This document shows positions 1 to 6,028 of a stretch of DNA of 8,616 bases, piece after piece. The translations under genes were made by a program, and so were the position numbers. This DNA comes from Clostridia bacterium (lineage in GTDB: Bacteria > Bacillota_A > Clostridia > Christensenellales > Aristaeellaceae). The stretch is from the NCBI GenBank assembly GCA_017399225.1, contig JAFQEB010000065.1, forward strand, positions 1 to 8,616. The letters run 5' to 3'. The notes under the pieces are model-generated. The model made no database searches. It saw only the letters and a program-made list of their open reading frames with translations, and was not told the DNA's origin. The stretch's first letter is position 1; each line of letters begins with the position of its first letter.

Positions 1-39
1 TAGTCCGCTTTGCGGCTGCGGTGCTGGGCGGCTCGGGTT

Positions 40-87
40 GCAGAGGGTTTCTCTGAATTTCCGCTTTCAGCGGAAGAAACCCTCTGC
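40..87. repeat. long perfect-arm hairpin with nested stem
   Basis: Bases 40-52 (GCAGAGGGTTTCT) are exactly complementary to 75-87. Inside, TCCGCT (60-65) pairs with AGCGGA (69-74) around a three-base loop. The result is about 19 paired bases interrupted only by a 7-base bulge (53-59). No T-run follows on either strand, so it is not a standard intrinsic terminator. The GAGGGT/ACCCTC core recurs as the last stem of the 98-base repeat at the right end of the window, which suggests a shared repeat family. Confidence 0.6.
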
Positions 88-188
88 AAATTCGCCGCAA
101 CAGTTCCTTTGCGGGCTGTACTGCAGCCGCTGGGGGCTGGCAATATGCTCGCTGTACTTTCCTTTGCAGGCTGCGGCTTAAGGTGGCC

Positions 189-243
189 AAAAGGCTCCCT
201 CCGGAGGGAGCTGGCATTCGGCGCAGCCGAATGACTGAGGGAG
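189..243 (+). repeat. two-hairpin dispersed repeat, copy A
   Basis: This is one copy of an element seen five times in the window. Stem 1 pairs GGCTCCCT with AGGGAGCT. Stem 2 pairs CATTCGGC with GCCGAATG around GCA. The copy ends in TGACTGAGGGA. It shares the AAAGGCTCCC start and TGAGGG end with the copies near 5793, 5888, 8446 and 8544, but stem 2 has a different, still self-complementary sequence. It lies outside any gene and encodes nothing. Confidence 0.75.
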
Positions 244-332
244 CACGCGCGAGTTGCTTTACACGCCAAGCCGTAAAGCACTCGTATTCAGCAAATTCAA
301 ATTTATCCCTCCATCCATCATCACAGCACAAG

Positions 333-370
333 AAACCGCAAGCCTTGAATGGCTTGCGGTTTCCGTTTTT
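333..370. terminator. terminator-like hairpin, end of the minus-strand operon
   Basis: AAACCGCAAGCC (333-344) is perfectly complementary to GGCTTGCGGTTT (351-362) around a 6-base loop. It lies about 60 bases beyond the stop of the Na/Pi-type gene, so it most likely ends that operon. On the minus strand the tail is only modestly T-rich (the stem's TTT, then CTTGTG). On the plus strand the run CCGTTTTT follows, so it may work in both directions. I saw no plus-strand gene here that needs it. Confidence 0.6.
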
Positions 371-424
371 CCCACGGCAGGTATGAAGGACAAAACACCC
401 TCGATCCCCTGCCGTTGTATCCCC

Positions 425-2221
425 TTACGCCTTCACCGGCACGGGCTCGGCGGCCAGCACACGGTCAAGGTACTTGGCGGTGTAGTCCTGGTACAGCGCC
501 TTGAAGGCCTCGCTGTCAGACTTGATGGCCCGGAGGGATTCATGGATGTTCATGCTGTTCCCCTGCAGGTCGATCACGCCGCCGGCAATGTTGGAGCAAT
601 GGTCGGAGACGCGGCTGAGGTCCGTCAGCAGATCAGCCCAGACGAAGCCCGCCTCGATGGTGCAAAGGCCCTGCTGCAGCCGGCCGATATGGCGGCGGCG
701 CAGCTGCTCGCGGAGCTTGTCGATGATCTGCTCCAGCGGCTCTACCCGGGATGCGGCGGCCACGTCGTCCTCAGCAAAGGCACGGCAGGCCAGCGTGACG
801 ATCTCGCTCACGGCCTCCCGCATCACAGCCAGCTCCCCGCTGGCCGCCTCGGTGAAGCGGATCTCCTTCTGCTTCATTTCCTCCGCCGCCTTGAGGATGG
901 AGGACGCATGATCCGCAATGCGCTCGAAATCGCCGATGGCCCTGAGCAGCATGGCGGCCTGGGCAGAATCCTGATCGCTGGAGCGGCTGGCGCTCAGCTT
1001 GACCAGGTAGGTGCCCAGCACGTCCTCGTAGTGGTCGGTCCTGTCCTCCCATTCGCGGATGGCCTCGGCCCTCTTCGCGTCCACGCCGTCCAGGGAGAGC
1101 AGCGCAGCGCCGATGGCCTTTTCCGCACAGTCCGCCATCTCCACCGTCAGGCTGCGGGAGCGCTCCAGCGCCACGAAGGGCGTGGCCAGCAGGCGCTCGT
1201 CCAGCTCCTCCACCTTCTCGGGCTGCTTGCCCTCGGGCACGAGAATGTAGGCGATCTTCTCCAGCAGCCTCGACATGGGCAGCAGCAGCAGCGTGCAGGC
1301 CACATTGAAGGCGGAATGGCAGATGGCGATGTTGGCGCGGGTCGCCTGCAGGCCGATCAGGCTGGTGAAGGCATTCTCGCCCCCGCCCAGCACCTCCTTG
1401 AGGATGCAGAACACCGTCAGCCAGACCACGCTGCCGATGACGTTGAAGCTCAGGTGCACCAGCGCCGTGCGGCGGGCATTCTTGTTCGTGCCGAAGGAGG
1501 ACATGATGGCCGTGATGCAGGTGCCGATGTTCTGACCCATGATGATCGGGATCGCCGCGCCCACGCTGACCGCACCGGTCGCCGCCAGCGCCTGCAGGAT
1601 ACCCACCGACGCGGAGGAGGACTGGATGACTGCCGTCAGCACCGCGCCTGCGAGCATCGCCAGCACCGGGTTCTCAAACATCATGAACAGCTGGTGGAAC
1701 CAGGACTCAACCGTCAGGCCGGAAACGGCGTTGGTCATGATGTCCATGCCGAACATCAGCACCGCGAAGCCCAGCAGAATCAGGCCGTTGTCCTTCTTCT
1801 TGTTGGACTTGCAGAACATGTAGAAGATGATGCCGATCAGCGCCAGCACGGGCGTGAAGGACATGGGCTTGAGCAGATCCGTGTACCAGGTGCCGCCCTC
1901 AATGCCGCCCAGGGACAGGATCCACGCCGTCACCGTGGTGCCGATGTTGGCGCCCATGATGACGTTGATGGCCTGGGAAAGATTCATCAGGCCCGAGTTG
2001 ACGAAGCCCACCACCATGACCGTGGTCGCAGAGGAGGACTGGATGACTGCCGTTACCGCAAGGCCCGTGAACAGGCCCGCCAGCTTGCCCGTCGTCAGCT
2101 TGCCCAGGATCGCCTGCAGGCTGTTGCCCGCCCGGCGCTCCAGCGCCTCGCCCATGATGTTCATGCCGAAGAGGAACAGGCACAGGCCGCCGACGAGTGT
2201 CAGTGCGTCAAATATGTCCAT
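425..2221 (-). CDS. Na/Pi cotransporter family protein with PhoU-like C-terminus
   Basis: The 598-residue protein has an N-terminal membrane half (about 1-330) and a soluble helical C-terminal half (about 345-575). The membrane half shows the duplicated Na/Pi (NptA/PNaS) signature: QSSSATT at 61-67 with GANIGTT at 90-96, and QSSSAS at 200-205 with GQNIGTC at 229-235. The C-terminal part resembles PhoU-type bundles, the arrangement seen in E. coli YjbB. Family members move phosphate with Na+; YjbB-like proteins are reported to export it, so the direction here is open. The start has AGGAGG 8 bases upstream. It is the last gene of the minus-strand operon, about 120 bases after the PII-like gene with no clear promoter of its own between them. 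Coupling to the DUF1538 and PII-like genes suggests a role in ion or phosphate homeostasis (inference). Confidence 0.94.
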   Translation of the reverse strand: MDIFDALTLVGGLCLFLFGMNIMGEALERRAGNSLQAILGKLTTGKLAGLFTGLAVTAVIQSSSATTVMVVGFVNSGLMNLSQAINVIMGANIGTTVTAWILSLGGIEGGTWYTDLLKPMSFTPVLALIGIIFYMFCKSNKKKDNGLILLGFAVLMFGMDIMTNAVSGLTVESWFHQLFMMFENPVLAMLAGAVLTAVIQSSSASVGILQALAATGAVSVGAAIPIIMGQNIGTCITAIMSSFGTNKNARRTALVHLSFNVIGSVVWLTVFCILKEVLGGGENAFTSLIGLQATRANIAICHSAFNVACTLLLLPMSRLLEKIAYILVPEGKQPEKVEELDERLLATPFVALERSRSLTVEMADCAEKAIGAALLSLDGVDAKRAEAIREWEDRTDHYEDVLGTYLVKLSASRSSDQDSAQAAMLLRAIGDFERIADHASSILKAAEEMKQKEIRFTEAASGELAVMREAVSEIVTLACRAFAEDDVAAASRVEPLEQIIDKLREQLRRRHIGRLQQGLCTIEAGFVWADLLTDLSRVSDHCSNIAGGVIDLQGNSMNIHESLRAIKSDSEAFKALYQDYTAKYLDRVLAAEPVPVKA

Positions 2222-2292
2222 TGGTTAAGCCTCCTTGAAGCTTAAGGATCAGCTTGCTTTGGTCGTTCAGGAAACATCCGGCTATATGGTCA

Positions 2293-2332
2293 CGCACGCG
2301 CACGGGAAGAGCTCTTTTCCCGCGCACGTGCG
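2293..2332 (-). other. intercistronic hairpin between PII-like and Na/Pi genes
   Basis: Sixteen bases (2293-2308) pair with 2317-2332 with two mismatches around an 8-base loop, about 9 bases past the PII-like stop. There is no T-run on the minus strand, so full termination is unlikely. A role as RNA processing or stability element that sets the ratio of the two proteins is possible (inference). Confidence 0.5.
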
Positions 2333-2341
2333 GGATTGTTG

Positions 2342-3058
2342 TTATTCTGCCTCCGGGGCCTGGGCGGCATTCCCGGCTTCCGCAGCCTCCTCCGCATTCA
2401 GGCGGCGCAGGCCCTCCACCGCAGACACCGGCAGGGAGAAGCAGATCGCCCCGGCCTCCGTGCCCGGGCCCGCCTCCTTGACGATGGCCTTCATGATGGC
2501 CGCCTTCTTCGCGCTGTCGGCAACGATCAGCACCACGTCCTTCTCGCTGGCCAGGCTGATGCCCAGGAACTTCTCCGCCTCGCGGGCGCCGGTCCCCTTG
2601 CCGGCAAGCACGGTGCCGCCGGTGGCTCCCGCAGGACGGGCCGCCGCCATCACCATGTCCGAGCAGCCCTCGTTGAGGATCACACAAATCAGCTCGTGGC
2701 TGAAGTCCATGGTGGGCTTGTCGCTGTTCATATTCATATTGTCGGTCAGGTACGCCATGGTTCTTCCTCCTCCTACGCTCTTGAGAGGCACGGACATCAT
2801 GATGCCGTTGCCGGGAATATCGATAAACATACGCAGCTTGGCAGCCCGCATCAGCCGGGCCGTCTGGTCACGGTCTGCGACGGTAAAGACCAGCGCCTTC
2901 TCCGTCGCCACCAGCCCGTAGAGGGACAGGTGTTCATCCTGGGCCGTGCCCCGGGCATACAGCGTCATCGCCAGGGGGAGCTTCAGGCTGTGGATGACAT
3001 CCTCCATCGCCTCGTGGCGGTTTCGGTTAATGATCGCCATCACCATATTCAGTTCCAT
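2342..3058 (-). CDS. tandem PII-like (P-II family) regulatory protein
   Basis: The 238-residue soluble protein is built from two PII-like ferredoxin-fold halves, about 1-105 and 120-220, followed by an Ala/Glu-rich tail. The second half is the clearer: LICVILNEG (123-131), GATGGTVLAGKGTG (144-157), KFLGISLASEKDVVLIV (163-179), then a C-loop-like segment near 196-217. The first half repeats the pattern as MTLYARGTAQ (31-40) and GLVATEKALVFTV (48-60). Canonical GlnB/GlnK is about 112 residues with a long T-loop and a modifiable Tyr; here the T-loop is short and that motif is not evident, so classical nitrogen signalling should not be assumed. The start codon is one base after the DUF1538 stop (TAAT then ATG), which implies translational coupling; a GGAGG lies 12 bases upstream. 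It probably senses a small molecule and regulates a neighbouring transporter (inference). Confidence 0.85.
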   Translation of the reverse strand: MELNMVMAIINRNRHEAMEDVIHSLKLPLAMTLYARGTAQDEHLSLYGLVATEKALVFTVADRDQTARLMRAAKLRMFIDIPGNGIMMSVPLKSVGGGRTMAYLTDNMNMNSDKPTMDFSHELICVILNEGCSDMVMAAARPAGATGGTVLAGKGTGAREAEKFLGISLASEKDVVLIVADSAKKAAIMKAIVKEAGPGTEAGAICFSLPVSAVEGLRRLNAEEAAEAGNAAQAPEAE

Positions 3059-3059
3059 A

Positions 3060-4595
3060 TTATCCCTGCACCTCCCACAGTTCGATCACGTCGTCATCGG
3101 CATAGGCAAACTCGGGTGCAGCCTCCGCCTTGCGGGTCTTGAGCACATAGATCAGGCCCATCACCTGCACGGTGATCAGCGGCATCATGGCCACCAGGGT
3201 CACCAGGCCGAAGGCGTCGGTCATGATGTTGCCGCCCATGGCCGTGCAGGCACCCATGGCAAAGGGCAGCATGAAGGTGGCCGTCAGGGGGCCGGAGGCC
3301 ACGCCGCCGGAGTCGAAGGCGATGGCCGTGAAGGTCGGGGGCACCACCAGCGTCAGCACCAGGGCGATCAGGTAGCCCGGCACGATGATCCACAGGATGG
3401 AAATGCCGGTCAGCACCCGCAGCATCGCCAGACCGTTGGCGGAGGCCACGGCGATGGCCAGGGCGTAGTGCATCGCGTTTTCGGAGATCGCGCCGGCGGA
3501 GAGCTCCTCCACCTGCTTGTTCAGTACATGCACGGCGGGCTCGGCATTGATGATGTACCAGCCCATCACCATCGCGATGGGGATCAGCAGATACCGCCAG
3601 GGGCCCATGCCCGCCAGGTGCTCGCCCAGCGCCAGGCCCAGCGCCTCAAAGCCCACGTTTGCGCCGGTGAGGAACAGCACCAGGCCCGCCAGGGTGATCA
3701 GCAGACCGATGATGATCTTCGTGAAGGGCACGCGGCGCAGGTGCAGGGCCGTGAACTGGAAGATCAGGAAGAACGCCACAATGGGCAGCAGCGCCATCAC
3801 CACATTGCCGATCTCATGGGGCAGCTTGTGCAGGTACGCCTCGCCCAGCTGAACGGTGTGGAGGATACGCTCGGTCACCGCCGCGCTCTCATCGGGGCTG
3901 CCGGCGGAGAAGAAGGAGAGGATCAGCACCGCCAGGATGGGGCCGACGGAGCACAGCGCCACCAGGCCGAAGGAATCCTCCTGGGCGCTGGCGTCGGAAC
4001 GGATGGACGCAACGCCCACGCCCAGCGCCATGATGAAGGGCACCGTCATGGGGCCGGTGGTCACGCCGCCGGAGTCAAAGGCCACAGCCAGGTAATCCGG
4101 CTTGATCGTCGCCACCACCGCCGCCAGCACGAACACCGCGCCGTACAGGCCGATCAGCAGCCACTTGAGCGGGATGCGGAACAGGATGCGCACCATGGAG
4201 AGCATCAGCAGCAGGCCCACGCCCACGCCCACCGTCACGATCAGCACCATGCTGTCGATGCTCGGCACGCTCTCCGCCAGCACCGTCAGGTCCGGCTCGG
4301 AAACCGTGACCGCAATGCCCAGCAGCAGGCTGACGATCAGGATCAGCGGCAGGTTCCGCGATTTGGTCAGCTTTGCGCCCATGTGCGTGCCGATGGGGGT
4401 CATCGACACCTCGCTGCCCAGCGTGAACAGGCCCATGCCGACGATCAGCATCACCGATCCAACGATAAAGGACAGCATCAGGCCCGTATCCATGGGCACG
4501 AAGGTCAGGCACATCACCGCCACGATCACGACGATGGGCAGCACGGAGGCAGCGGCCTCCCTGAACTTTTCAAAGAACAGCTTCTTGGGGGTCAT
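3060..4595 (-). CDS. duplicated DUF1538 membrane protein (UmpAB-like)
   Basis: This is a 511-residue, very hydrophobic multi-pass protein with two homologous halves. AFDSGGVTTGP (172-182) recurs as AFDSGGVASGP (426-436), DSFGLVAL (207-214) as DAFGLVTL (460-467), and an EP motif at 100-101 as EP at 352-353. DUF1538 proteins UmpA and UmpB were described in Halomonas as a two-component Na+(Li+,K+)/H+ antiporter; here both units sit in one chain, so a cation antiporter is the best guess, not a proven function. The frame stays open up to 4817, but that upstream ATG overlaps the promoter -10. The ATG at 4595 has AAAGGAG 6 bases upstream and yields a normal N-terminus (MTPKKLFFEK), so I chose it. 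The C-terminal tail from about 488 is acidic and cytosolic-looking. It is the first gene of the operon. Confidence 0.9.
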   Translation of the reverse strand: MTPKKLFFEKFREAAASVLPIVVIVAVMCLTFVPMDTGLMLSFIVGSVMLIVGMGLFTLGSEVSMTPIGTHMGAKLTKSRNLPLILIVSLLLGIAVTVSEPDLTVLAESVPSIDSMVLIVTVGVGVGLLLMLSMVRILFRIPLKWLLIGLYGAVFVLAAVVATIKPDYLAVAFDSGGVTTGPMTVPFIMALGVGVASIRSDASAQEDSFGLVALCSVGPILAVLILSFFSAGSPDESAAVTERILHTVQLGEAYLHKLPHEIGNVVMALLPIVAFFLIFQFTALHLRRVPFTKIIIGLLITLAGLVLFLTGANVGFEALGLALGEHLAGMGPWRYLLIPIAMVMGWYIINAEPAVHVLNKQVEELSAGAISENAMHYALAIAVASANGLAMLRVLTGISILWIIVPGYLIALVLTLVVPPTFTAIAFDSGGVASGPLTATFMLPFAMGACTAMGGNIMTDAFGLVTLVAMMPLITVQVMGLIYVLKTRKAEAAPEFAYADDDVIELWEVQG

Positions 4596-4601
4596 CCGGG
4601 G

Positions 4602-4608
4602 CTCCTTT
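4602..4608 (-). promoter_or_regulatory. ribosome binding site fixing the DUF1538 start
   Basis: AAAGGAG lies 6 bases before the ATG at 4595. It supports this start over the 74-codon upstream extension, whose ATG falls inside the promoter and whose reading passes through the leader terminator. Confidence 0.85.
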
Positions 4609-4657
4609 CTGTGGTCGCAGGGGAAAACGGGGTACGGGGCTGCCCGGAGCTCCTTGC

Positions 4658-4695
4658 AAAAAAAGAAGGCCAGACTCCTGTGGGGAGCCAGCCTT
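4658..4695 (-). terminator. intrinsic terminator inside the DUF1538 operon leader
   Basis: AAGGCTGGCTCC (4695-4684) pairs with GGAGTC (4678-4673) and GGCCTT (4671-4666), giving 12 pairs including two G-U, with one bulged T, around a CCACA loop. A C and then seven T follow (4664-4658). It lies about 115 bases downstream of the promoter and about 60 bases before the first start codon, so it must be bypassed for the operon to be expressed. That is the usual place for an attenuator. Confidence 0.8.
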
Positions 4696-4811
4696 TTTTT
4701 CGATTCGCCGCGGGGATATGGGAAGGCCATGCCTTCCTCCCCTGCTGACGATCGGAATAAATCACGGCCTTTCGGCACGCGATGACAGACTCCACCACTT
4801 ATTTCGATCGT
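4658..4811 (-). ncRNA. candidate cis-regulatory leader RNA, class not recognised
   Basis: Hand folding from the predicted transcript start gives these parts. P1 is 15 positions, 4811-4797 with 4762-4748, with one A-C mismatch and one G-U. A 15-base one-sided internal loop follows (4796-4782). P2 is 4781-4763, closed by GCC-GAAA-GGC with one bulged U. P3 is 4742-4731 with 4727-4712 and a 4-base bulge. The terminator then follows. The one-sided loop contains GGAGTCTG, the same 8 bases as the start of the terminator's 3' arm, so the loop could pair with the terminator's 5' arm and block termination. No known riboswitch core was recognised by eye. Given Na+-linked neighbours, a cation sensor is a reasonable but untested guess. 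Confidence 0.55.
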
Positions 4812-4815
4812 ATCC

Positions 4816-4845
4816 ATATTAACATGAAGGAAAAGCCCCTGTCAA
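4816..4845 (-). promoter_or_regulatory. sigma-A promoter of the DUF1538 operon
   Basis: On the minus strand a perfect -35 TTGACA (4845-4840) is followed after 18 bases by TAATAT (4821-4816), preceded by TG in extended -10 position. The expected start near 4809 falls at the foot of leader stem P1. It reads away from the DUF402 gene's probable terminator, so the operon is independently controlled. Confidence 0.75.
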
Positions 4846-4903
4846 CACGGGAATAATGGGAATTTAACGGCCGTATTGCACGTTCCTGCCTGCATCCTCC
4901 GGC

Positions 4904-4934
4904 AAAAAGTGCAGGACGCCCGCCGCTGCCCTGC
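4904..4934 (-). terminator. probable terminator of the DUF402 gene
   Basis: GCAGGGC (4934-4928) pairs with GTCCTGC (4917-4911) around a 10-base GC-rich loop. An A, a C and five T follow (4908-4904). It lies about 8 bases past the DUF402 stop. The stem is short (7 pairs, one G-U), so efficiency is uncertain. Confidence 0.55.
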
Positions 4935-4941
4935 AAAACCG

Positions 4942-5511
4942 TCAGGGCACGTTCCGGCGCAGCACATCCTCGTCCCCCAGGCGCCTGCGCACATGCCGGA
5001 GGATCCCCCTGCACCGCTTCTCCGTCCAGGAGATATCGCTGCACATTTCCCTGAGGATGCTCTCCCCCTCCGCCAGGGCGCGTTCATACTGGACGTCCGT
5101 CAGCTCCCCCGAGGCATGGGCCGCGTCCAGCTCATCCCGGTCGTCCACATGCACGTCGCCCTTGGGGGAGAAGATCACGTCCAGGTATGCGTCCACAAAG
5201 GCCAGCACGCCGTCCGGGTCGGTCTCCACACGGTCGATGACGTCCACATACCACAGGCTCACCCGGTCGCGGGGGCGATACTTGACGGTGATGACCCGGT
5301 GCTGCCCGTCGGGGATCAGCTGCATCCAGGTCATCCCCGCGCCGCACACCGGCACCCGCCCCGCCCGGGGCAGCGTCCAGCAGCATTTCTCCCCGCTGAG
5401 GATGCGGATCAGGCAGACCATGCCATGAAACTCCGGCAGATCCACCCGCATCTGGTAATACGGGAAGTGCTGGAACCCCCAGCCGTCCCGGTCAAGGCGC
5501 TTGCGTTTCAT
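4942..5511 (-). CDS. DUF402 domain protein, putative nucleoside phosphatase
   Basis: The 189-residue soluble protein matches the DUF402 pattern. SLWYVDV (85-91), then VDAYLDVIFSPKGDVHVDDRDELDAA (106-131; key residues Asp107, Asp111, Asp123, Asp124, Asp126), then a helix starting SGELTDVQYERAL. Characterised family members (Staphylococcus Ntdp, Streptomyces FomD) are metal-dependent hydrolases of nucleoside di- or triphosphates that use this acidic cluster, and the acidic residues are present. Length is normal for the family. The start has AGGAG 6 bases upstream and a basic N-terminus (MKRKRLDRDGWG) typical of the group. It stands alone between its own promoter and a probable terminator. The physiological substrate cannot be read from the sequence. 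Confidence 0.88.
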   Translation of the reverse strand: MKRKRLDRDGWGFQHFPYYQMRVDLPEFHGMVCLIRILSGEKCCWTLPRAGRVPVCGAGMTWMQLIPDGQHRVITVKYRPRDRVSLWYVDVIDRVETDPDGVLAFVDAYLDVIFSPKGDVHVDDRDELDAAHASGELTDVQYERALAEGESILREMCSDISWTEKRCRGILRHVRRRLGDEDVLRRNVP

Positions 5512-5538
5512 AGGGTACTCCTGTCAGGCTTTTTCTAC

Positions 5539-5566
5539 ATTATACCACGTTGGCGCGGAATGTCCA
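5539..5566 (-). promoter_or_regulatory. promoter of the DUF402 gene
   Basis: On the minus strand TGGACA (5566-5561, 5 of 6 consensus) is separated by 16 bases from a perfect TATAAT (5544-5539), with TG in extended -10 position. The expected start near 5532 leaves a leader of about 20 bases. Confidence 0.8.
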
Positions 5567-5583
5567 GCAGGGGCTCCCACCGT

Positions 5584-5752
5584 CATCGCGCACGCGCGAT
5601 GCCACCTGTCCCGGTCGCAATCATAGATTGCTCCCCGCTTTGGCTAAAAACATGCCACTGGCATGTTTTCTTAACGCGTCGCGCCTCAGGGAGGGAGGCC
5701 TTGGGGCTGCGCGGATGTCCATATACCCGTAGGGGACGACCATTGGTCGCCC
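5584..5752. repeat. run of four closely spaced hairpins
   Basis: Four separate inverted repeats follow one another: CATCGCG/CGCGATG (5584-5601), GCAATC/GATTGC (5617-5631), AAAACATGCC/GGCATGTTTT (5647-5669, ten perfect pairs, T-rich on both strands, so terminator-like both ways), and GGGGACGACC/GGTCGCCC (5732-5752, imperfect). No open frame with a start signal runs through them. This is non-coding, probably repeat-derived DNA between divergent promoters. Confidence 0.55.
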
Positions 5753-5792
5753 GCCCGGCCACATCCCCAGCCTGCCGCAAGGGAAAACACCC

Positions 5793-5841
5793 AAAGGCTC
5801 CCTTGTGTGAAGGGAGCTGCCCCGCAGGGGCTGAGGGATTG
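5793..5841 (+). repeat. two-hairpin dispersed repeat, copy B
   Basis: Stem 1 pairs GGCTCCCTT with AAGGGAGCT around GTGTG. Stem 2 pairs GCCCC with GGGGC around GCA. The copy ends CTGAGGGATTG. It has the same plan as copy A with a different stem 2. It faces copy C, 46 bases away. Confidence 0.75.
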
Positions 5842-5887
5842 CTCCCCCTGTCCTACATAGCTCCAGGCGCAAGCAGCCTGCTGCAGG

Positions 5888-5944
5888 CAATCCCTCCGTC
5901 TCGCCTGTCGGCGCTCCACCTCCCTTTACACAAGGGAGGCTCTC
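5888..5944 (-). repeat. two-hairpin dispersed repeat, copy C (inverted)
   Basis: Read on the minus strand it runs from a CCTCCCTTGTGT start to a GGAGGGATTG end, matching copy B in reverse orientation with substitutions, notably in stem 2, which is imperfect here. Together with copy B it forms a larger inverted repeat spanning about 5793-5944. No transposase or target duplication was seen. Confidence 0.65.
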
Positions 5945-5999
5945 ACCGCAATCGCGTGCTGGTTGGCACGCCTTCCCCCGATTCCCAGCGCCCTGCATC

Positions 6000-6028
6000 T
6001 TTTCAAATCCGACAAAACGTGCTACAAT
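6000..6028 (+). promoter_or_regulatory. probable promoter of rimO-pgsA
   Basis: TTTTCA (6000-6005, 4 of 6) is followed after 17 bases by TACAAT (6023-6028) with TG in extended -10 position. The expected start near 6035 coincides with a small hairpin (GCAGAC/GTCTGC, 6035-6050). It is weaker than the other promoters in the window. Confidence 0.6.

Larger units (their letters stand above)
1..332. other. gene-free left flank
   Basis: I see no gene in this stretch. The open frames across it lack a ribosome binding site and a recognisable product. It holds a long imperfect hairpin (40-87), degenerate copies of a TTTGCGGGCTG-like word near 9-17, 108-117 and 163-172, one two-hairpin dispersed repeat (189-243), and a short GCTTTAC/GTAAAGC inverted repeat near 256-279. 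It appears to be repeat-derived intergenic DNA downstream of the minus-strand operon. Its left limit is cut by the window edge. Confidence 0.6.

Noticed and set aside
254..2245. Long plus-strand open frame of 663 codons
   Set aside because: It is the antisense shadow of the Na/Pi-type gene in GC-rich DNA: His/Gln/Arg-rich, no binding site, no family resemblance.
2946..4748. Long plus-strand open frame of 600 codons
   Set aside because: Shadow of the DUF1538 gene; the product is a low-complexity His/Gln/Gly-rich chain without start signals.
4592..4798. Leader peptide of 68 codons before the DUF1538 gene
   Set aside because: No binding site, no run of regulatory codons, and it crosses the terminator; a folded RNA explains the leader better.
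4596..4817. Upstream extension of the DUF1538 gene by 74 codons
   Set aside because: Its ATG overlaps the promoter -10, it has no binding site, and it reads through the leader terminator. The ATG at 4595 has an ideal binding site.
5793..5944. Insertion sequence bounded by inverted repeats
   Set aside because: The inverted pair encloses only 46 bases, with no transposase and no target-site duplication.
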